The notes under the pieces: generated by a model
What the model was told of the DNA's origin: nothing
What the model saw: the letters and a program-made list of their open reading frames with translations, nothing else
The model's database searches: none
Source of the DNA: Ruminococcaceae bacterium BL-4
GTDB lineage: Bacteria > Bacillota > Clostridia > Oscillospirales > Acutalibacteraceae
Direction: 5' to 3'
DNA: 64,000 nucleotides
Assembly: GCA_902809935.1 (NCBI GenBank)
Contig: LR778134.1
Span: forward strand, 2,232,001 to 2,296,000
Shown here: positions 48,977 through 58,348 of the stretch, one piece after another
Layout: each line of letters starts with the position of its first letter
How positions within the stretch are numbered: position 1 is the first letter of the stretch
Translations under genes and position numbers: made by a program

Positions 48977-49605
48977 AGAGAACCTGCTTCCGTATCCATA
49001 TAGGGATTATACTTTCTCTCCCATGAAAGAGTTGTATTTTCTTCATGTCCAGGATAAATTTTATAATCACCGGAAAGCGCTTTTAATTTTCCAATGGAAT
49101 GGATCATATCTTGATAACTGCCGCTTGGAAAATCTGTACGGCCAACTGTTCCTTTCATCAAAGTATCTCCGGAAAAAATAGCATTTCCGGTTAAAAAGCA
49201 GCAGCTTCCCTTTGTATGACCGGGTGTATGAATCTCTCGAATATCCAAATTGCCAAGAGAGAATGTTTCATCTTCTCCCAAAAGCCGTTCAATTGGAAAC
49301 GCTTCAATCGGTGGAAATCCAACTTCACTTGTCAGATTAAGACTGCTGTCAGTTGTCATCTGCTGATCTTCTTTTTGCAGATAAACTTTTGCCTGTGTTT
49401 CTTTTACTGCTTGAGCAACTCCAATAATATGATCAAAATGTGCATGGGTCAATAAGATCAATTCCACATTTTTCCCCCGAATTGCATCTGCAAGTTTCTG
49501 ATCCCAAAAGCCGGGATCAATGACCGCCGTTTTTTTGGTTTCGTCATCTGTCAGCAAATAACAGTTCGTCGGCAGCGGACCCCCGGCAATTTCTTCTATG
49601 GTCAT
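48973..49605 (-). CDS. MBL-fold metallohydrolase (glyoxalase II-like)
   Basis: 210 aa with the metal motif T-H-A-H-F-D-H (about residue 54), then H-T-P-G-H-T-K-G and F-S-G-D-T-L-M, and the final Y-P-G-H-E. This is the small glyoxalase II/YcbL-like group; the activity in clostridia is not settled. ATG 49605 after AGGAGGT; a longer frame to 49719 runs into relA. It regularly sits between relA and hemZ in Clostridia. Confidence 0.92.
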   Translation of the reverse strand: MTIEEIAGGPLPTNCYLLTDDETKKTAVIDPGFWDQKLADAIRGKNVELILLTHAHFDHIIGVAQAVKETQAKVYLQKEDQQMTTDSSLNLTSEVGFPPIEAFPIERLLGEDETFSLGNLDIREIHTPGHTKGSCCFLTGNAIFSGDTLMKGTVGRTDFPSGSYQDMIHSIGKLKALSGDYKIYPGHEENTTLSWERKYNPYMDTEAGSL

Positions 49606-49642
49606 ATCAGAACCTCCTGTGCTTTTTGAAAATTTTATCTTC

Positions 49643-51829
49643 TCAGGAACGCCGAATTGAAATGATCCCGTTAACCATTTCCAGACGACTGATAATGCTC
49701 TCCAGATGATCTCTTCCATTTACCGTAATAGAAGCTGAAATCACTGCATTTCCATCTTTTGTCTGGCGAGAATTTAATGAATGAATAAAAAGACGCATGT
49801 TGAAAAATTGCTGCGTAATATCCGCAAGAAGTCCGGAACGATCCTGCGCCACAATCTCCAGTGTTGTCTTAAACTGCTCCTTGACTTCTCCTGCCCAATG
49901 AACGCTAATCCAGCGTTCCGGCTCCGGCGCATCAGAAATCCGACGCGGTACATTGCTGCAGGAGCGCTTATGAATGGAAACCCCGTATCCACGGGTGACA
50001 AACCCGATAATCTCATCTCCTGGAAGCGGATTGCAACAGCGAGAAAACTTAATCAGGCAATTGTCCATTCCATCTACGATGACGCCTTCTACTGCTTTCC
50101 CAGAAGACGGTTTCGCAGCGACCGGCTTTATTTCACTCTCTGGGGCATGGTGGTTCTTCTGATATTCTTCTTTGAGCCTCGGCATTATTTTCCAAAGCTG
50201 AATGCCACCATAACCGATGGCAGCATAAACATCATCCTCTGTATCACAGGACTGCTTTGCGCCCAATTTCATCAGAACCGCTTTACGTTCTTCTTCTGTA
50301 TAACTAATTCCGCCGCGCTTTAGTTCGCGTTCGAGTTCTTCGCGCCCTTCAATAATATTTTCTTCGCGCTTCTCTTTTTTGAACCATGTGCGAATCTTAT
50401 TGCGCGCTTCACTTGTCTTCACAATTTTTAGCCAATCACGGCTGGGACCTCTGGCCTCTTTACTGGTGAGGATCTCAACAATTTGACCCGTTTTTACCTT
50501 CGTATCAATCGGGACGATCCGCTTATCTACTTTGGCACCCACCATTCGGTTACCGACCTCGCTGTGAATCGCATAGGCAAAGTCAATCACGGTACTTCCG
50601 ACCGGCAGATTAATTACTTTGCTCTGCGGTGTAAAGACAAAGACTTCCTCCGGCGCAAGGTCACTCTTGATCGTCCGAATTAAATCGGTCGCATCGGCAT
50701 CATCCTGCTGCGTTTCCAAAAGCTGACGAATCCATGCCAGCCGTTTCTCAAAGGAGTCCTTTCCTCCACGACCATCTTTGCCGACCCCCAACTTATATTT
50801 CCAATGTGCAGCAATACCATATTCAGCCGTATGGTGCATTTCCCATGTACGGATCTGCACTTCAAACGGGACGCCATCTTCTGAAAGTACTGTCGTATGC
50901 AAAGATTGGTACATATTTGGCTTTGGAGTCGAAATATAATCTTTAAAACGGTTTGGCAGCGGACGAAACATATCATGAATGACTCCAAGCACATTGTAAC
51001 AGTCATTTACGGTATCAACAATGACACGCACAGCATATACATCGTAAATTTCATCAAAGTTTCTGCCTTGAATAAACATTTTACGATAAATTCCGTTAAT
51101 GCTCTTAACACGTCCCTCGATATAAACATTCGGAATGATCTGCTGCAGGCGTTCTTTAATTCCCTTTTTTGTCCGTTCGATAAATTCATTATGCAGGTCG
51201 CTGCGCTGTTTTAAACTGTTTTCAATTTCTTCGTATGCAACTGGATCAAGGCATCGCAGAGAAATATCTTCCAGTTCCTCTTTGACTGTACGGATACCAA
51301 GACGATCAGCAATGGGGGCATAAACCTCCATGTTTTCCAAAGCTTTATCGCGCTGTTTCTGCGGACTCCAAAACTCCCGTGTACGCATATTATGCAGCCG
51401 GTCTGCCAATTTGATAATAATAACTCGAATATCCTCACTCATTGCAATCAGCATTTTGCGGATATTCTCAGCCTGCTGCACTTCACGCGAAGAGTGCGGA
51501 ATTTTTCCGAGTTTTGTCACGCCGTCGATCAGCCCTGCGATTTCCGGTCCAAACAATTTACGAAGTTTTGTAAGATCGGTAGCTGTATCTTCCGCTACAT
51601 CATGCAAAAGGCCTGCTGCAACACTTTCAGAATCCATCCCCAGTTCTACCAGAGTACAGGCAACTGCCACCGGATGCGAAATATACGGCGCACCGGAAAG
51701 CCGTTTTTGATCTCCATGAGACGCCAGCGCAACATCATAAGCACGCCGAATCAAATCCATATCATAATCATGTTCACTGCCTGACATCAATGCAGTCAGA
51801 TCATCATACGTTTTCAGCGGATACGCCAT
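49643..51829 (-). CDS. relA: bifunctional (p)ppGpp synthetase/hydrolase (Rel)
   Basis: 728-aa long RSH protein controlling the stringent response. Order: HD hydrolase domain with L-L-H-D-V-A-E-D-T (His76/Asp77), synthetase domain, TGS domain (V-F-V-F-T-P-Q-S-K, about 390-450), a Cys-containing C-C-N-P-L-P-G-D region and a C-terminal ACT domain. The R-F-K-D motif at 294-297 is the R-x-K-D form of bifunctional enzymes; synthesis-only RelA has E-x-D-D (family knowledge). ATG 51829 after AGAGGTGA overlaps the recJ end by 26 nt. Confidence 0.96.
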   Translation of the reverse strand: MAYPLKTYDDLTALMSGSEHDYDMDLIRRAYDVALASHGDQKRLSGAPYISHPVAVACTLVELGMDSESVAAGLLHDVAEDTATDLTKLRKLFGPEIAGLIDGVTKLGKIPHSSREVQQAENIRKMLIAMSEDIRVIIIKLADRLHNMRTREFWSPQKQRDKALENMEVYAPIADRLGIRTVKEELEDISLRCLDPVAYEEIENSLKQRSDLHNEFIERTKKGIKERLQQIIPNVYIEGRVKSINGIYRKMFIQGRNFDEIYDVYAVRVIVDTVNDCYNVLGVIHDMFRPLPNRFKDYISTPKPNMYQSLHTTVLSEDGVPFEVQIRTWEMHHTAEYGIAAHWKYKLGVGKDGRGGKDSFEKRLAWIRQLLETQQDDADATDLIRTIKSDLAPEEVFVFTPQSKVINLPVGSTVIDFAYAIHSEVGNRMVGAKVDKRIVPIDTKVKTGQIVEILTSKEARGPSRDWLKIVKTSEARNKIRTWFKKEKREENIIEGREELERELKRGGISYTEEERKAVLMKLGAKQSCDTEDDVYAAIGYGGIQLWKIMPRLKEEYQKNHHAPESEIKPVAAKPSSGKAVEGVIVDGMDNCLIKFSRCCNPLPGDEIIGFVTRGYGVSIHKRSCSNVPRRISDAPEPERWISVHWAGEVKEQFKTTLEIVAQDRSGLLADITQQFFNMRLFIHSLNSRQTKDGNAVISASITVNGRDHLESIISRLEMVNGIISIRRS

Positions 51830-53885
51830 ACACACTCACCTCTCTCTCTGGCAGAAACTGTTCGATATAATGGACTGCTTGGCAATCCATCAAATCAACT
51901 TTCTGCGGATTTGGAATCATTGTAATTTGATACTGTCCGCCAAAGGCTTCCATATGAATCAATTTTTTCTCAGAAAAAATATACAGAATTGTCAATATCT
52001 TCTCCATTGGCAGTTCAATTAAACAAGAAATTCCCTCTTCTGCACCCTGATATCCGTTTTTGGCCCGCAAAATCCGATAAAGCTGCGCTGCGTCGCTGCG
52101 ACTTGGCAAAACTGCAGTGGCTTCTTTCGGTGAAAGCGCTTCTTTCCGAAGCATTTTTTCATAATTCTGCCTGCCTGTAATCATCAATTCCGGAGAGCAG
52201 GCACTTAGTTTCATCTCTCTGATATAAATAGACAGGGTATCCCGCCCACGAAACGGACGACATTCCAAAGTGACTGCCAAATCGAGTTTCGTCCCGATCT
52301 GATAAGGAAGCTGTTCTGCGGTCATACCAAACTTCATGCACTGCAAAAAGGCTCCGTCTTTTTCCACCTGCAGACGCAAATGCTTTCCGTTTCCGACCGG
52401 ATGAATGCTTGTTAAAGTGACCCCAAAGATTCCAAAAAGGGGCGCTGGATTCCCAGCTCCAAATGGCTCGAGAAGAGAAGCAGCTTTTGGAATCTCCAGA
52501 CTAATTTTTGACGGCTTCAAAATACCATCCAACATAAGTTCTGGAACCGGCATCGGGCAGTTTAAAGCATAAGCATAATGATTGATACGGGCCCGGAATA
52601 ATTCCAAATTTTCGGGAGCTAGTGAAAGCCCTGCGGCCATAGGATGTCCGCCAAAACGGATCAAAAGATCCCGACAGCTATAAACCGCATCAAAAAGGGA
52701 AAAGCCCTCTACACTTCTTCCAGAACCTCTCGCTTCCTCTCCGGTAACAGAAATTACAATACTGGGCTTTTCAAACCGTTCAGTCAGACGCGATGAAACA
52801 ATTCCAATCACACCATGATGCCAGTTTTGTCCTTCCACCACAATCACACGATCTAAAAGGCGTTGAGGCTCTCTATGCAAGAGCTCCATTACCTCTTCCA
52901 TAATCTGTTCCTCTGTTTCCCGACGCCGGTCATTATCTGCACAGATTTGGGCAGCAAGCGAATCCGTTTCCATAGGATTCTCCCCAATCAAAAGTTCTAC
53001 CGCCCTCTTTGGGGATCCCATTCTGCCAGTAGCATTCAGACGCGGTACCAGCGAAAAAGCAACGGTAGTAGCGCTCAATGTCTGCTCTTTTATTCCTGCA
53101 TATTCCATTAAAGCACGCAGTCCCGGCCGATTCGTTCTCGGTAAAAGGCGCAACCCCTCTTTTACCAAAATACGATTTTCTCCAATCAGTGGGACCACAT
53201 CCCCGATCGTTCCAAGCATGGCGAGTTCCGCATATTCTTCCAAAAGACTCTCTGTATCCGCATATTCGCCTTCCATAGCCAAAATCAATTTAAAAGCAAT
53301 TCCAGCTCCGCAAAGCATCTTACAGGGACTCTGATCTTCTTCTCGATGAGGATCCACCACCGCTTCGGCCTGTGGGATCTCTCCCTGCGGCTGATGGTGG
53401 TCCGTAATGACCAGTTTCATCCCAAGCTCTGCTGCTCTCTTTGCTTCTGCAATGGATGCGATTCCATTATCGACCGTAACGATCAACTGAATTCCAAACT
53501 CTTTCAGCTTCTCAATGGCATGAAGATTCATTCCATAACCTTCGCCTTCCCGCTCCGGAATATAGTAATTCACATCAGCCCCGCAGCTCGCAAGATAGGA
53601 AACAAGCATTGCCGTTGCAGTTACACCATCTGCATCATAATCTCCATAAACCGCGATCCGTTCCTCCGTATCGATTGCTTGCTGAATTGTAGAAACTGCT
53701 TTTCCCATATCCAGCATCAAAAGCGGATCTGAAATCGATTGGCCTTCCAGCATTTCATGCATTTTTGGGGGATCATCAAATCCACGGTTCTGCAGCAAAG
53801 CGGCAGTCATTGCCGGAATTCCGAGCTGCCGCGCACACTTAACAGCAGCAGTATGATCGCATGGTGCAACCTTCCAACGCTTCAT
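51804..53885 (-). CDS. recJ: single-stranded-DNA exonuclease RecJ
   Basis: 693-aa 5'-3' ssDNA exonuclease of the DHH family. Motifs: Y-G-D-Y-D-A-D-G-V (about residues 82-90), V-T-D-H-H (about 162), D-x-V-P-L-I, and the DHHA1 G-G-H-P-M-A-A-G-L-S; an OB-like domain and a RecJ C-terminal extension follow, ending beyond residue 560. ATG 53885 after GGGGAGGAGG. First gene of the recJ-relA-MBL-hemZ-kinase operon, with a strong promoter; the apt gene often found between recJ and relA is absent. Confidence 0.96.
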   Translation of the reverse strand: MKRWKVAPCDHTAAVKCARQLGIPAMTAALLQNRGFDDPPKMHEMLEGQSISDPLLMLDMGKAVSTIQQAIDTEERIAVYGDYDADGVTATAMLVSYLASCGADVNYYIPEREGEGYGMNLHAIEKLKEFGIQLIVTVDNGIASIAEAKRAAELGMKLVITDHHQPQGEIPQAEAVVDPHREEDQSPCKMLCGAGIAFKLILAMEGEYADTESLLEEYAELAMLGTIGDVVPLIGENRILVKEGLRLLPRTNRPGLRALMEYAGIKEQTLSATTVAFSLVPRLNATGRMGSPKRAVELLIGENPMETDSLAAQICADNDRRRETEEQIMEEVMELLHREPQRLLDRVIVVEGQNWHHGVIGIVSSRLTERFEKPSIVISVTGEEARGSGRSVEGFSLFDAVYSCRDLLIRFGGHPMAAGLSLAPENLELFRARINHYAYALNCPMPVPELMLDGILKPSKISLEIPKAASLLEPFGAGNPAPLFGIFGVTLTSIHPVGNGKHLRLQVEKDGAFLQCMKFGMTAEQLPYQIGTKLDLAVTLECRPFRGRDTLSIYIREMKLSACSPELMITGRQNYEKMLRKEALSPKEATAVLPSRSDAAQLYRILRAKNGYQGAEEGISCLIELPMEKILTILYIFSEKKLIHMEAFGGQYQITMIPNPQKVDLMDCQAVHYIEQFLPEREVSVYGVSAENV

Positions 53886-53931
53886 TCCGATCCTCCTCCC
53901 CTTCATTTTTTAAATAATGACGGAATAATAT

Positions 53932-53960
53932 ATTTTATCATTTTTAGCACTTTGTTTCAA
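53932..53960 (-). promoter_or_regulatory. sigma-A promoter of the recJ operon
   Basis: Reverse strand: TTGAAA (53960-53955), 17-nt spacer, TAAAAT (53937-53932). Confidence 0.7.
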
Positions 53961-53983
53961 CCTGCAATTCAAAAGTCTCCAAC

Positions 53984-54036
53984 AAAAAAGATACCTCTCG
54001 CCTCCGAAAAAGCCGGATTTGAAAGGTATCCTTTTT
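53984..54036 (-). terminator. terminator of cdaA-cdaR
   Basis: AAGGTATCC-type arm (54022-54031) pairs with GATACCT (53990-53996) and adjacent A/T; inner CCGG/CCGA-like pairing adds to it; six T follow on the reverse strand. It overlaps the recJ promoter's upstream flank. Confidence 0.75.
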
Positions 54037-54059
54037 ATTCTCTCATTTTGGATCTGCCG

Positions 54060-55439
54060 TTAATCCATACTATCCGTTCCCGAAAAAGCTGTTCCTGAAA
54101 AAGACGTCCCCGAAAAGACAACATTTACCGTATAATTTCCATAAATCCAGCTGCGGTTCGAACCGCTTACCGCAACGGAAACCTGAACTGGAATTGTTCC
54201 GATACTGCCCTCTCTTCCGGAAAGGTCTACCGTTGCGATCAGATTGGAGTCTGTCATTGATTCCAGATCTGCTTCTGGTCCAACTGCCATCACTTCCAGC
54301 TTCTCCGTCAAGATCTTTGCCGAAGTGCCCGTAGGAATATTCGTGAGCGTAAAGTTCGTGACTTCCAAATTCTTGGTCGTATAATTTGCAAGATTATTAA
54401 GTGTAACTTTTGCCGTAGAAGAAGCACTCAGGTTTTGGCAATCTGTCGGCAGTGTAATTCCCTGATTAAATGCATACTGTGTGGTGGAAATCTGAGAAAA
54501 ATCAACTGGTGCCAATTCCAGCGTATCAGAAAGCTTAGACAACACATTCTTGGGCGCTGCCACTTCAATTGTTGCAGGACTTACCGTATAGGAATCTTTT
54601 GAAAGACTAATTCCAGCAGGCTTATTCTTAAAGGTCGGTACCAAGGTAACTGTCTTTTTCGGCATCACCTGCACACTGATATCGACAGCAGAAGGACTCA
54701 TAGAAAGGAATTTGAAATGAATCTCCTTATTATCCGAATCATAAAGGATCAAGTTTGCTGAAGTTTTCTTTGTTTCTTCCAAAGGACTAGGGCTCGGCGT
54801 ATAGTTAAACGAAACATGGTCAATTTTATCGATTTCGCTCTTTGGCCCAGAAACCGTTACATTCTCCATGGAAAGTGTCGGCCCAGGACTAAAATAGCTG
54901 TCATTATTGATCTGATCCATCACAGAGGGCAGCTTGATTTCAAAAGTTTTTTCTGCCGCATAATCGACCGTTACAGAAATACTGGAAGGAGAAATACTTT
55001 TGACATCATAATTGCTGTAAGTGCTGGTCTTATTCACTTTGAGCTTCAGATTATAATTGCCCGGACCGCTAATTTCTGAAAGGCTTTCCGGCACCACTTC
55101 CATATTTGTGCTGTTCAAAGCATAAACGATGGTGGGCGTACCGGTAACGCCAACTTTTGCAGTCGCATCGGAAGCAATCCCGTAAACTTTGAGCTCTTTT
55201 TGCTGCAATGTTTCCGGAAGTGTCACACTGATCGGAACATTACTGACAATCACCGGATTCCTCTGTGTATCGTTATAAGCCATCAAAAGCCATAAAGCTA
55301 AAGAAATCACGATGGAAAAGACCATAACAAATCGGTTATTATAAAACCAATCCCCGGGACGAATCTTTTGTCTCTTCTTTTTCTCCGGCTTTTCTGTTAA
55401 AATTCGGAGTATCTCGTCTTGTTTTGGTTCCTGATTCAT
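54060..55439 (-). CDS. cdaR: YbbR-domain protein CdaR, regulator of the c-di-AMP cyclase
   Basis: 459 aa. A charged cytoplasmic start (about residues 1-35, with K-P-E-K-K-K-R-Q-K), one transmembrane helix (about 36-55) and three to four extracellular YbbR repeats, recognisable by recurring V-x-V-x-L-P/V-P-x-F motifs. In Firmicutes CdaR binds and modulates CdaA. Start ATG 55439 overlaps the cdaA stop (ATGA). The very end carries three tandem F-S-G-T copies. Confidence 0.9.
   Translation of the reverse strand: MNQEPKQDEILRILTEKPEKKKRQKIRPGDWFYNNRFVMVFSIVISLALWLLMAYNDTQRNPVIVSNVPISVTLPETLQQKELKVYGIASDATAKVGVTGTPTIVYALNSTNMEVVPESLSEISGPGNYNLKLKVNKTSTYSNYDVKSISPSSISVTVDYAAEKTFEIKLPSVMDQINNDSYFSPGPTLSMENVTVSGPKSEIDKIDHVSFNYTPSPSPLEETKKTSANLILYDSDNKEIHFKFLSMSPSAVDISVQVMPKKTVTLVPTFKNKPAGISLSKDSYTVSPATIEVAAPKNVLSKLSDTLELAPVDFSQISTTQYAFNQGITLPTDCQNLSASSTAKVTLNNLANYTTKNLEVTNFTLTNIPTGTSAKILTEKLEVMAVGPEADLESMTDSNLIATVDLSGREGSIGTIPVQVSVAVSGSNRSWIYGNYTVNVVFSGTSFSGTAFSGTDSMD
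54076..54120 (-). repeat. three 15-bp tandem copies in the end of cdaR
   Basis: Three neighbouring units of about 15 bp, each encoding F-S-G-T plus one residue, at the last residues of CdaR. Copies differ at a few bases, so this is an old or slightly diverged duplication. Slippage could change the C-terminus length. Confidence 0.65.
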
Positions 55440-56323
55440 GATTCTTTCCGCCCCCTTTTCGAAAAGAAACCGTTCCATTTTTTATTTGGGACAGATTCTT
55501 CCAGAAGCAGAGAGCACAGCTTCTCTTTCAGTGTCTCCCTTGTATAATTCCGCGTAATCGAACCATTGAGCGCAATAGAGATCTGCCCGGTCTCCTCTGA
55601 AACAACTACAACAACGGCATCAGAATTTTCGCTCATGCCGATCGCGGCACGATGTCGGGTTCCAAGATTGATATCCACCGTCTCATCTTTTGTCAAAGGC
55701 AAAATACATCCAGCAGCATAAACCATTCCGTCACGAATAATCATTGCACCGTCATGAAGCGGCGCTTTGTTAAAAAAGATATTACAGATAATCGGCGCCG
55801 AAGGAACCGCATTCACAACAGTCCCTGTATTAATAATTTCTCCCAAACGAGTGTGACGTTCGAAGACAATCAAAGCACCGGTTTTCGACTTGGACATTGC
55901 TTCACAGGAATCTACAATCGCGATGATCCCTCTCAGCTTACGAGTCTCACGTTCCTCACTTTTCCAGTTGCGCTGAGTGCCAAAAAACTTTTTTCCAGCA
56001 TCGTTCAAATTTCCACTACGGCCGATTTGTTCCAAAGCGCGGCGCAGTTCCGGCTGAAACAGCACAACAACCGCTAAAAGTCCAAACTGAAACAGATACT
56101 GCAAAAGTGAAGTCATTACATAAAGGTTAAATGCCAGCGCAATCAACCAGACCCCTGCTACTAAAATAATTCCTTTGACCAACTGCGCAGCACGGGTTTC
56201 TCGAATTAATTTAATTGCATTATAAATAATAAAGGAGACAAGAGCGACATCCAGTAAATCCTTGAGCTGAAAACTTTGGAATAATCTTCCCAAAGCAGCC
56301 CAAAATGTTACAATCTGCCCCAT
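55436..56323 (-). CDS. cdaA: diadenylate cyclase CdaA
   Basis: Makes c-di-AMP from two ATP. 295 aa: three N-terminal transmembrane helices (about residues 20-95), then the DAC domain with catalytic D-G-A-M-I-I and G-T-R-H-R-A-A-I-G-M. Also present are L-G-E-I-I-N-T-G-T and the late I-S-I-A-L-N-G. Start ATG 56323 after AAGGGGGG. Paired with cdaR in a two-gene unit; glmM, often third in this operon, is about 46 kb away. Confidence 0.96.
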   Translation of the reverse strand: MGQIVTFWAALGRLFQSFQLKDLLDVALVSFIIYNAIKLIRETRAAQLVKGIILVAGVWLIALAFNLYVMTSLLQYLFQFGLLAVVVLFQPELRRALEQIGRSGNLNDAGKKFFGTQRNWKSEERETRKLRGIIAIVDSCEAMSKSKTGALIVFERHTRLGEIINTGTVVNAVPSAPIICNIFFNKAPLHDGAMIIRDGMVYAAGCILPLTKDETVDINLGTRHRAAIGMSENSDAVVVVVSEETGQISIALNGSITRNYTRETLKEKLCSLLLEESVPNKKWNGFFSKRGRKES

Positions 56324-56418
56324 AGAAATGCCCCCCTTTTAACTTCATCTATTTTAAAAATCATATATTTCTTTTTTATTTTAACATATCTATCGAAAGA
56401 TGAAAACACCTTTTCTGT

Positions 56419-57561
56419 TTAGCTCGCAGAAATTTTTTTGACTGCTTTTAAAGCCATTTGGATTTCTTTTTCTGTTGTAAAAGCAGAAGGGCAAACTCTG
56501 ACAGCTCCGCTTTCTAAAGTTCCAAATGTCTGATGTGCACAGGGTGCGCAGTGCAAACCAGCACGCACTGCAATTCCCTCTCTGTTTAATTTTTCCCCGG
56601 CTACCTCACTTTCCATTCCTTCAATATTAAAAGAAATAACCGGAACATAATCAGGCAGTGACGGCATTGGTGTATAGAGCTTCACATTTTTCATATGACT
56701 CAGACCGGCATAAAACATTTGTGAAAGCTTCATCTCGTAATCTGCAATTTTAGGCGGCGTTCTCTTTTGAACAAATAAAATTCCTTGATGCAGCCCGGCA
56801 ATTCCAGGAAGATTAACAGTTCCACTTTCAAAACGGTCTGGGATCGTCTCTGGCTGTGACAGATTCATAGAATCTGTTCCGGTTCCCCCTTCTATCAACG
56901 TTTTCATAGAAAGTCCAGAACGCATAACCATGATTCCGGTTCCCATAGGGCCATAGAGTCCCTTATGACCTGCCATGCAAATGCAGGCGTACCCATCTTT
57001 CATGGAAATCGGGACCACTCCTGCCGTCTGAGCACAGTCTACCACCATCGGAATTTGATACTGATTGACCATCGCACAGATCCGTTCTACCGGAACCCGA
57101 ATGCCCCAAACATTGGAAGCTTGTGTGCAGACGACTAGACAAGTATTCTCCCTCAATGCCTCTCTAAAATTCTCCAGTGTGGCATCATGATCTTCAGGAA
57201 CAACTTTCGCTTGTGTGTAAGTAATGATTTCCTCTTTCTGCAGCGCTTCGAGAGGACGCATTACAGCATTATGCTCCAAATTAGAAGTAACCACATGCCC
57301 CCCAGTTTTCACCAGCCCTTTAATTGCAAAATTCAGGGATTGCGTGCAGTTCATTGTAAAGGCCACGTTTTCTGGTCCTTCAGCATCAAAAAGTTTTGCA
57401 GCCGCTTCCCTGCAGTGATAAACCTCCTCTGCAGCACGCAGACTCATACTGTGCCCGGATCTGCCCGGGTTTGCCCCATAACGTACTAAAGCAAGCTGCA
57501 TCGCCTTAGGAACTTCTGTTGGTTTTGGGAATGTAGTTGCCGCATTATCAAGATAAATCAT
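56419..57561 (-). CDS. cysteine desulfurase-family PLP enzyme (aminotransferase class V)
   Basis: 380-aa fold-type I PLP enzyme. The PLP Lys is in A-G-H-K-G-L-Y-G-P-M-G; the N-terminal Y-L-D-N-A-A-T-T-F-P-K-P and the late R-A-G-L-H-C-A-P (candidate catalytic Cys, about residue 343) match NifS/SufS-like desulfurases. It is the shorter 'cysteine desulfurase family' of Clostridia, found next to DUF3343 proteins. It probably frees sulfur or selenium for a carrier. Start overlaps the DUF3343 stop (ATGA). Confidence 0.88.
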   Translation of the reverse strand: MIYLDNAATTFPKPTEVPKAMQLALVRYGANPGRSGHSMSLRAAEEVYHCREAAAKLFDAEGPENVAFTMNCTQSLNFAIKGLVKTGGHVVTSNLEHNAVMRPLEALQKEEIITYTQAKVVPEDHDATLENFREALRENTCLVVCTQASNVWGIRVPVERICAMVNQYQIPMVVDCAQTAGVVPISMKDGYACICMAGHKGLYGPMGTGIMVMRSGLSMKTLIEGGTGTDSMNLSQPETIPDRFESGTVNLPGIAGLHQGILFVQKRTPPKIADYEMKLSQMFYAGLSHMKNVKLYTPMPSLPDYVPVISFNIEGMESEVAGEKLNREGIAVRAGLHCAPCAHQTFGTLESGAVRVCPSAFTTEKEIQMALKAVKKISAS

Positions 57562-57788
57562 ATTGTGCTCGCCCTTTTCTCACGCCCGAGAACCCTGATA
57601 CCAGCTTCTTTGAGAATCGTTTCTGCTTCATCCGTTTTCTTTGGCACATACAAAGCATATCCACAGCCTGTTTGTTTCGATAAATGAGGAATTCGTTCTA
57701 CAAAAGAAGAAATTCTATAAGAAAGCAGGAGATCCCGCCCTTTTAATGCATACGTAATTGAGCTAACCAGAATCATAGGTCTTTCCAT
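57558..57788 (-). CDS. DUF3343 small protein, putative Se/S carrier
   Basis: 76 aa with the DUF3343 pattern: M-E-R-P-M-I-L-V-S-S-I-T-Y-A start, T-G-C-G-Y-A-L-Y-V in the middle (Cys45), A-G-I-R-V-L-G near the end. Such proteins are listed as putative selenium/sulfur carriers (TusA-like fold, family knowledge). Start ATG 57788; an upstream GTG at 57797 overlaps the GAGGGGTGG ribosome site. Coupled by ATGA to the desulfurase, which supports a carrier role. No selD/selA lies in the window. Confidence 0.83.
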   Translation of the reverse strand: MERPMILVSSITYALKGRDLLLSYRISSFVERIPHLSKQTGCGYALYVPKKTDEAETILKEAGIRVLGREKRASTI

Positions 57789-57868
57789 AGTTACCACCCC
57801 TCTGTTTTACTCCAGAGTATGCAGAAGGACGCCAATTTGACTATTTTCGATTCAAGAAAAGAAAGTAT

Positions 57869-58348
57869 TTAACTGTTTTTTTCTGTTAAAAGACAAACAC
57901 AGTGAGCTGCGATTCCCGCTCCGGAACCGGTAAAACCGAGACCTTCTTCCGTAGTTGCTTTTACGCTGACTCTTTGGGGCTCTATCAGACAAGTTTGCGC
58001 AATGTTTTTGCGCATCTCTGCAATATAAGGGCGCAGCTTTGGCTCTTGGCACAAAATCGTTGCGTCCAGATTTTCGACAGAGTAACCTTTTTCATGAACT
58101 TTCTGCACAACTTTTTGAAGTAAAAGTAGACTATCCGCCCCCTCATAGGTGGGATCGGTATCAGGAAACAAACATCCGATATCTCCCAACGCCAAAGCTC
58201 CCAAAAGGGAATCTGAAACTGCATGCAGCAATACATCTGCATCAGAATGCCCCAAAAGTCCCTTTTTATAAGGGATCTCTGTTCCCCCTAAAATCAGCTT
58301 TCGTCCCTCAACTAAGCGGTGAACATCATATCCATGCCCAATTCTCAT
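57869..58348 (-). CDS. ispF: 2-C-methyl-D-erythritol 2,4-cyclodiphosphate synthase
   Basis: MEP-pathway enzyme that cyclises CDP-ME-2-phosphate. 159 aa with metal ligands D8, H10 (G-Y-D-V-H) and H42 (L-L-H-A-V-S-D), plus F-P-D-T-D-P. Start overlaps the ispD stop (ATGA). The pair forms the middle of the MEP pathway. Confidence 0.97.
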   Translation of the reverse strand: MRIGHGYDVHRLVEGRKLILGGTEIPYKKGLLGHSDADVLLHAVSDSLLGALALGDIGCLFPDTDPTYEGADSLLLLQKVVQKVHEKGYSVENLDATILCQEPKLRPYIAEMRKNIAQTCLIEPQRVSVKATTEEGLGFTGSGAGIAAHCVCLLTEKNS

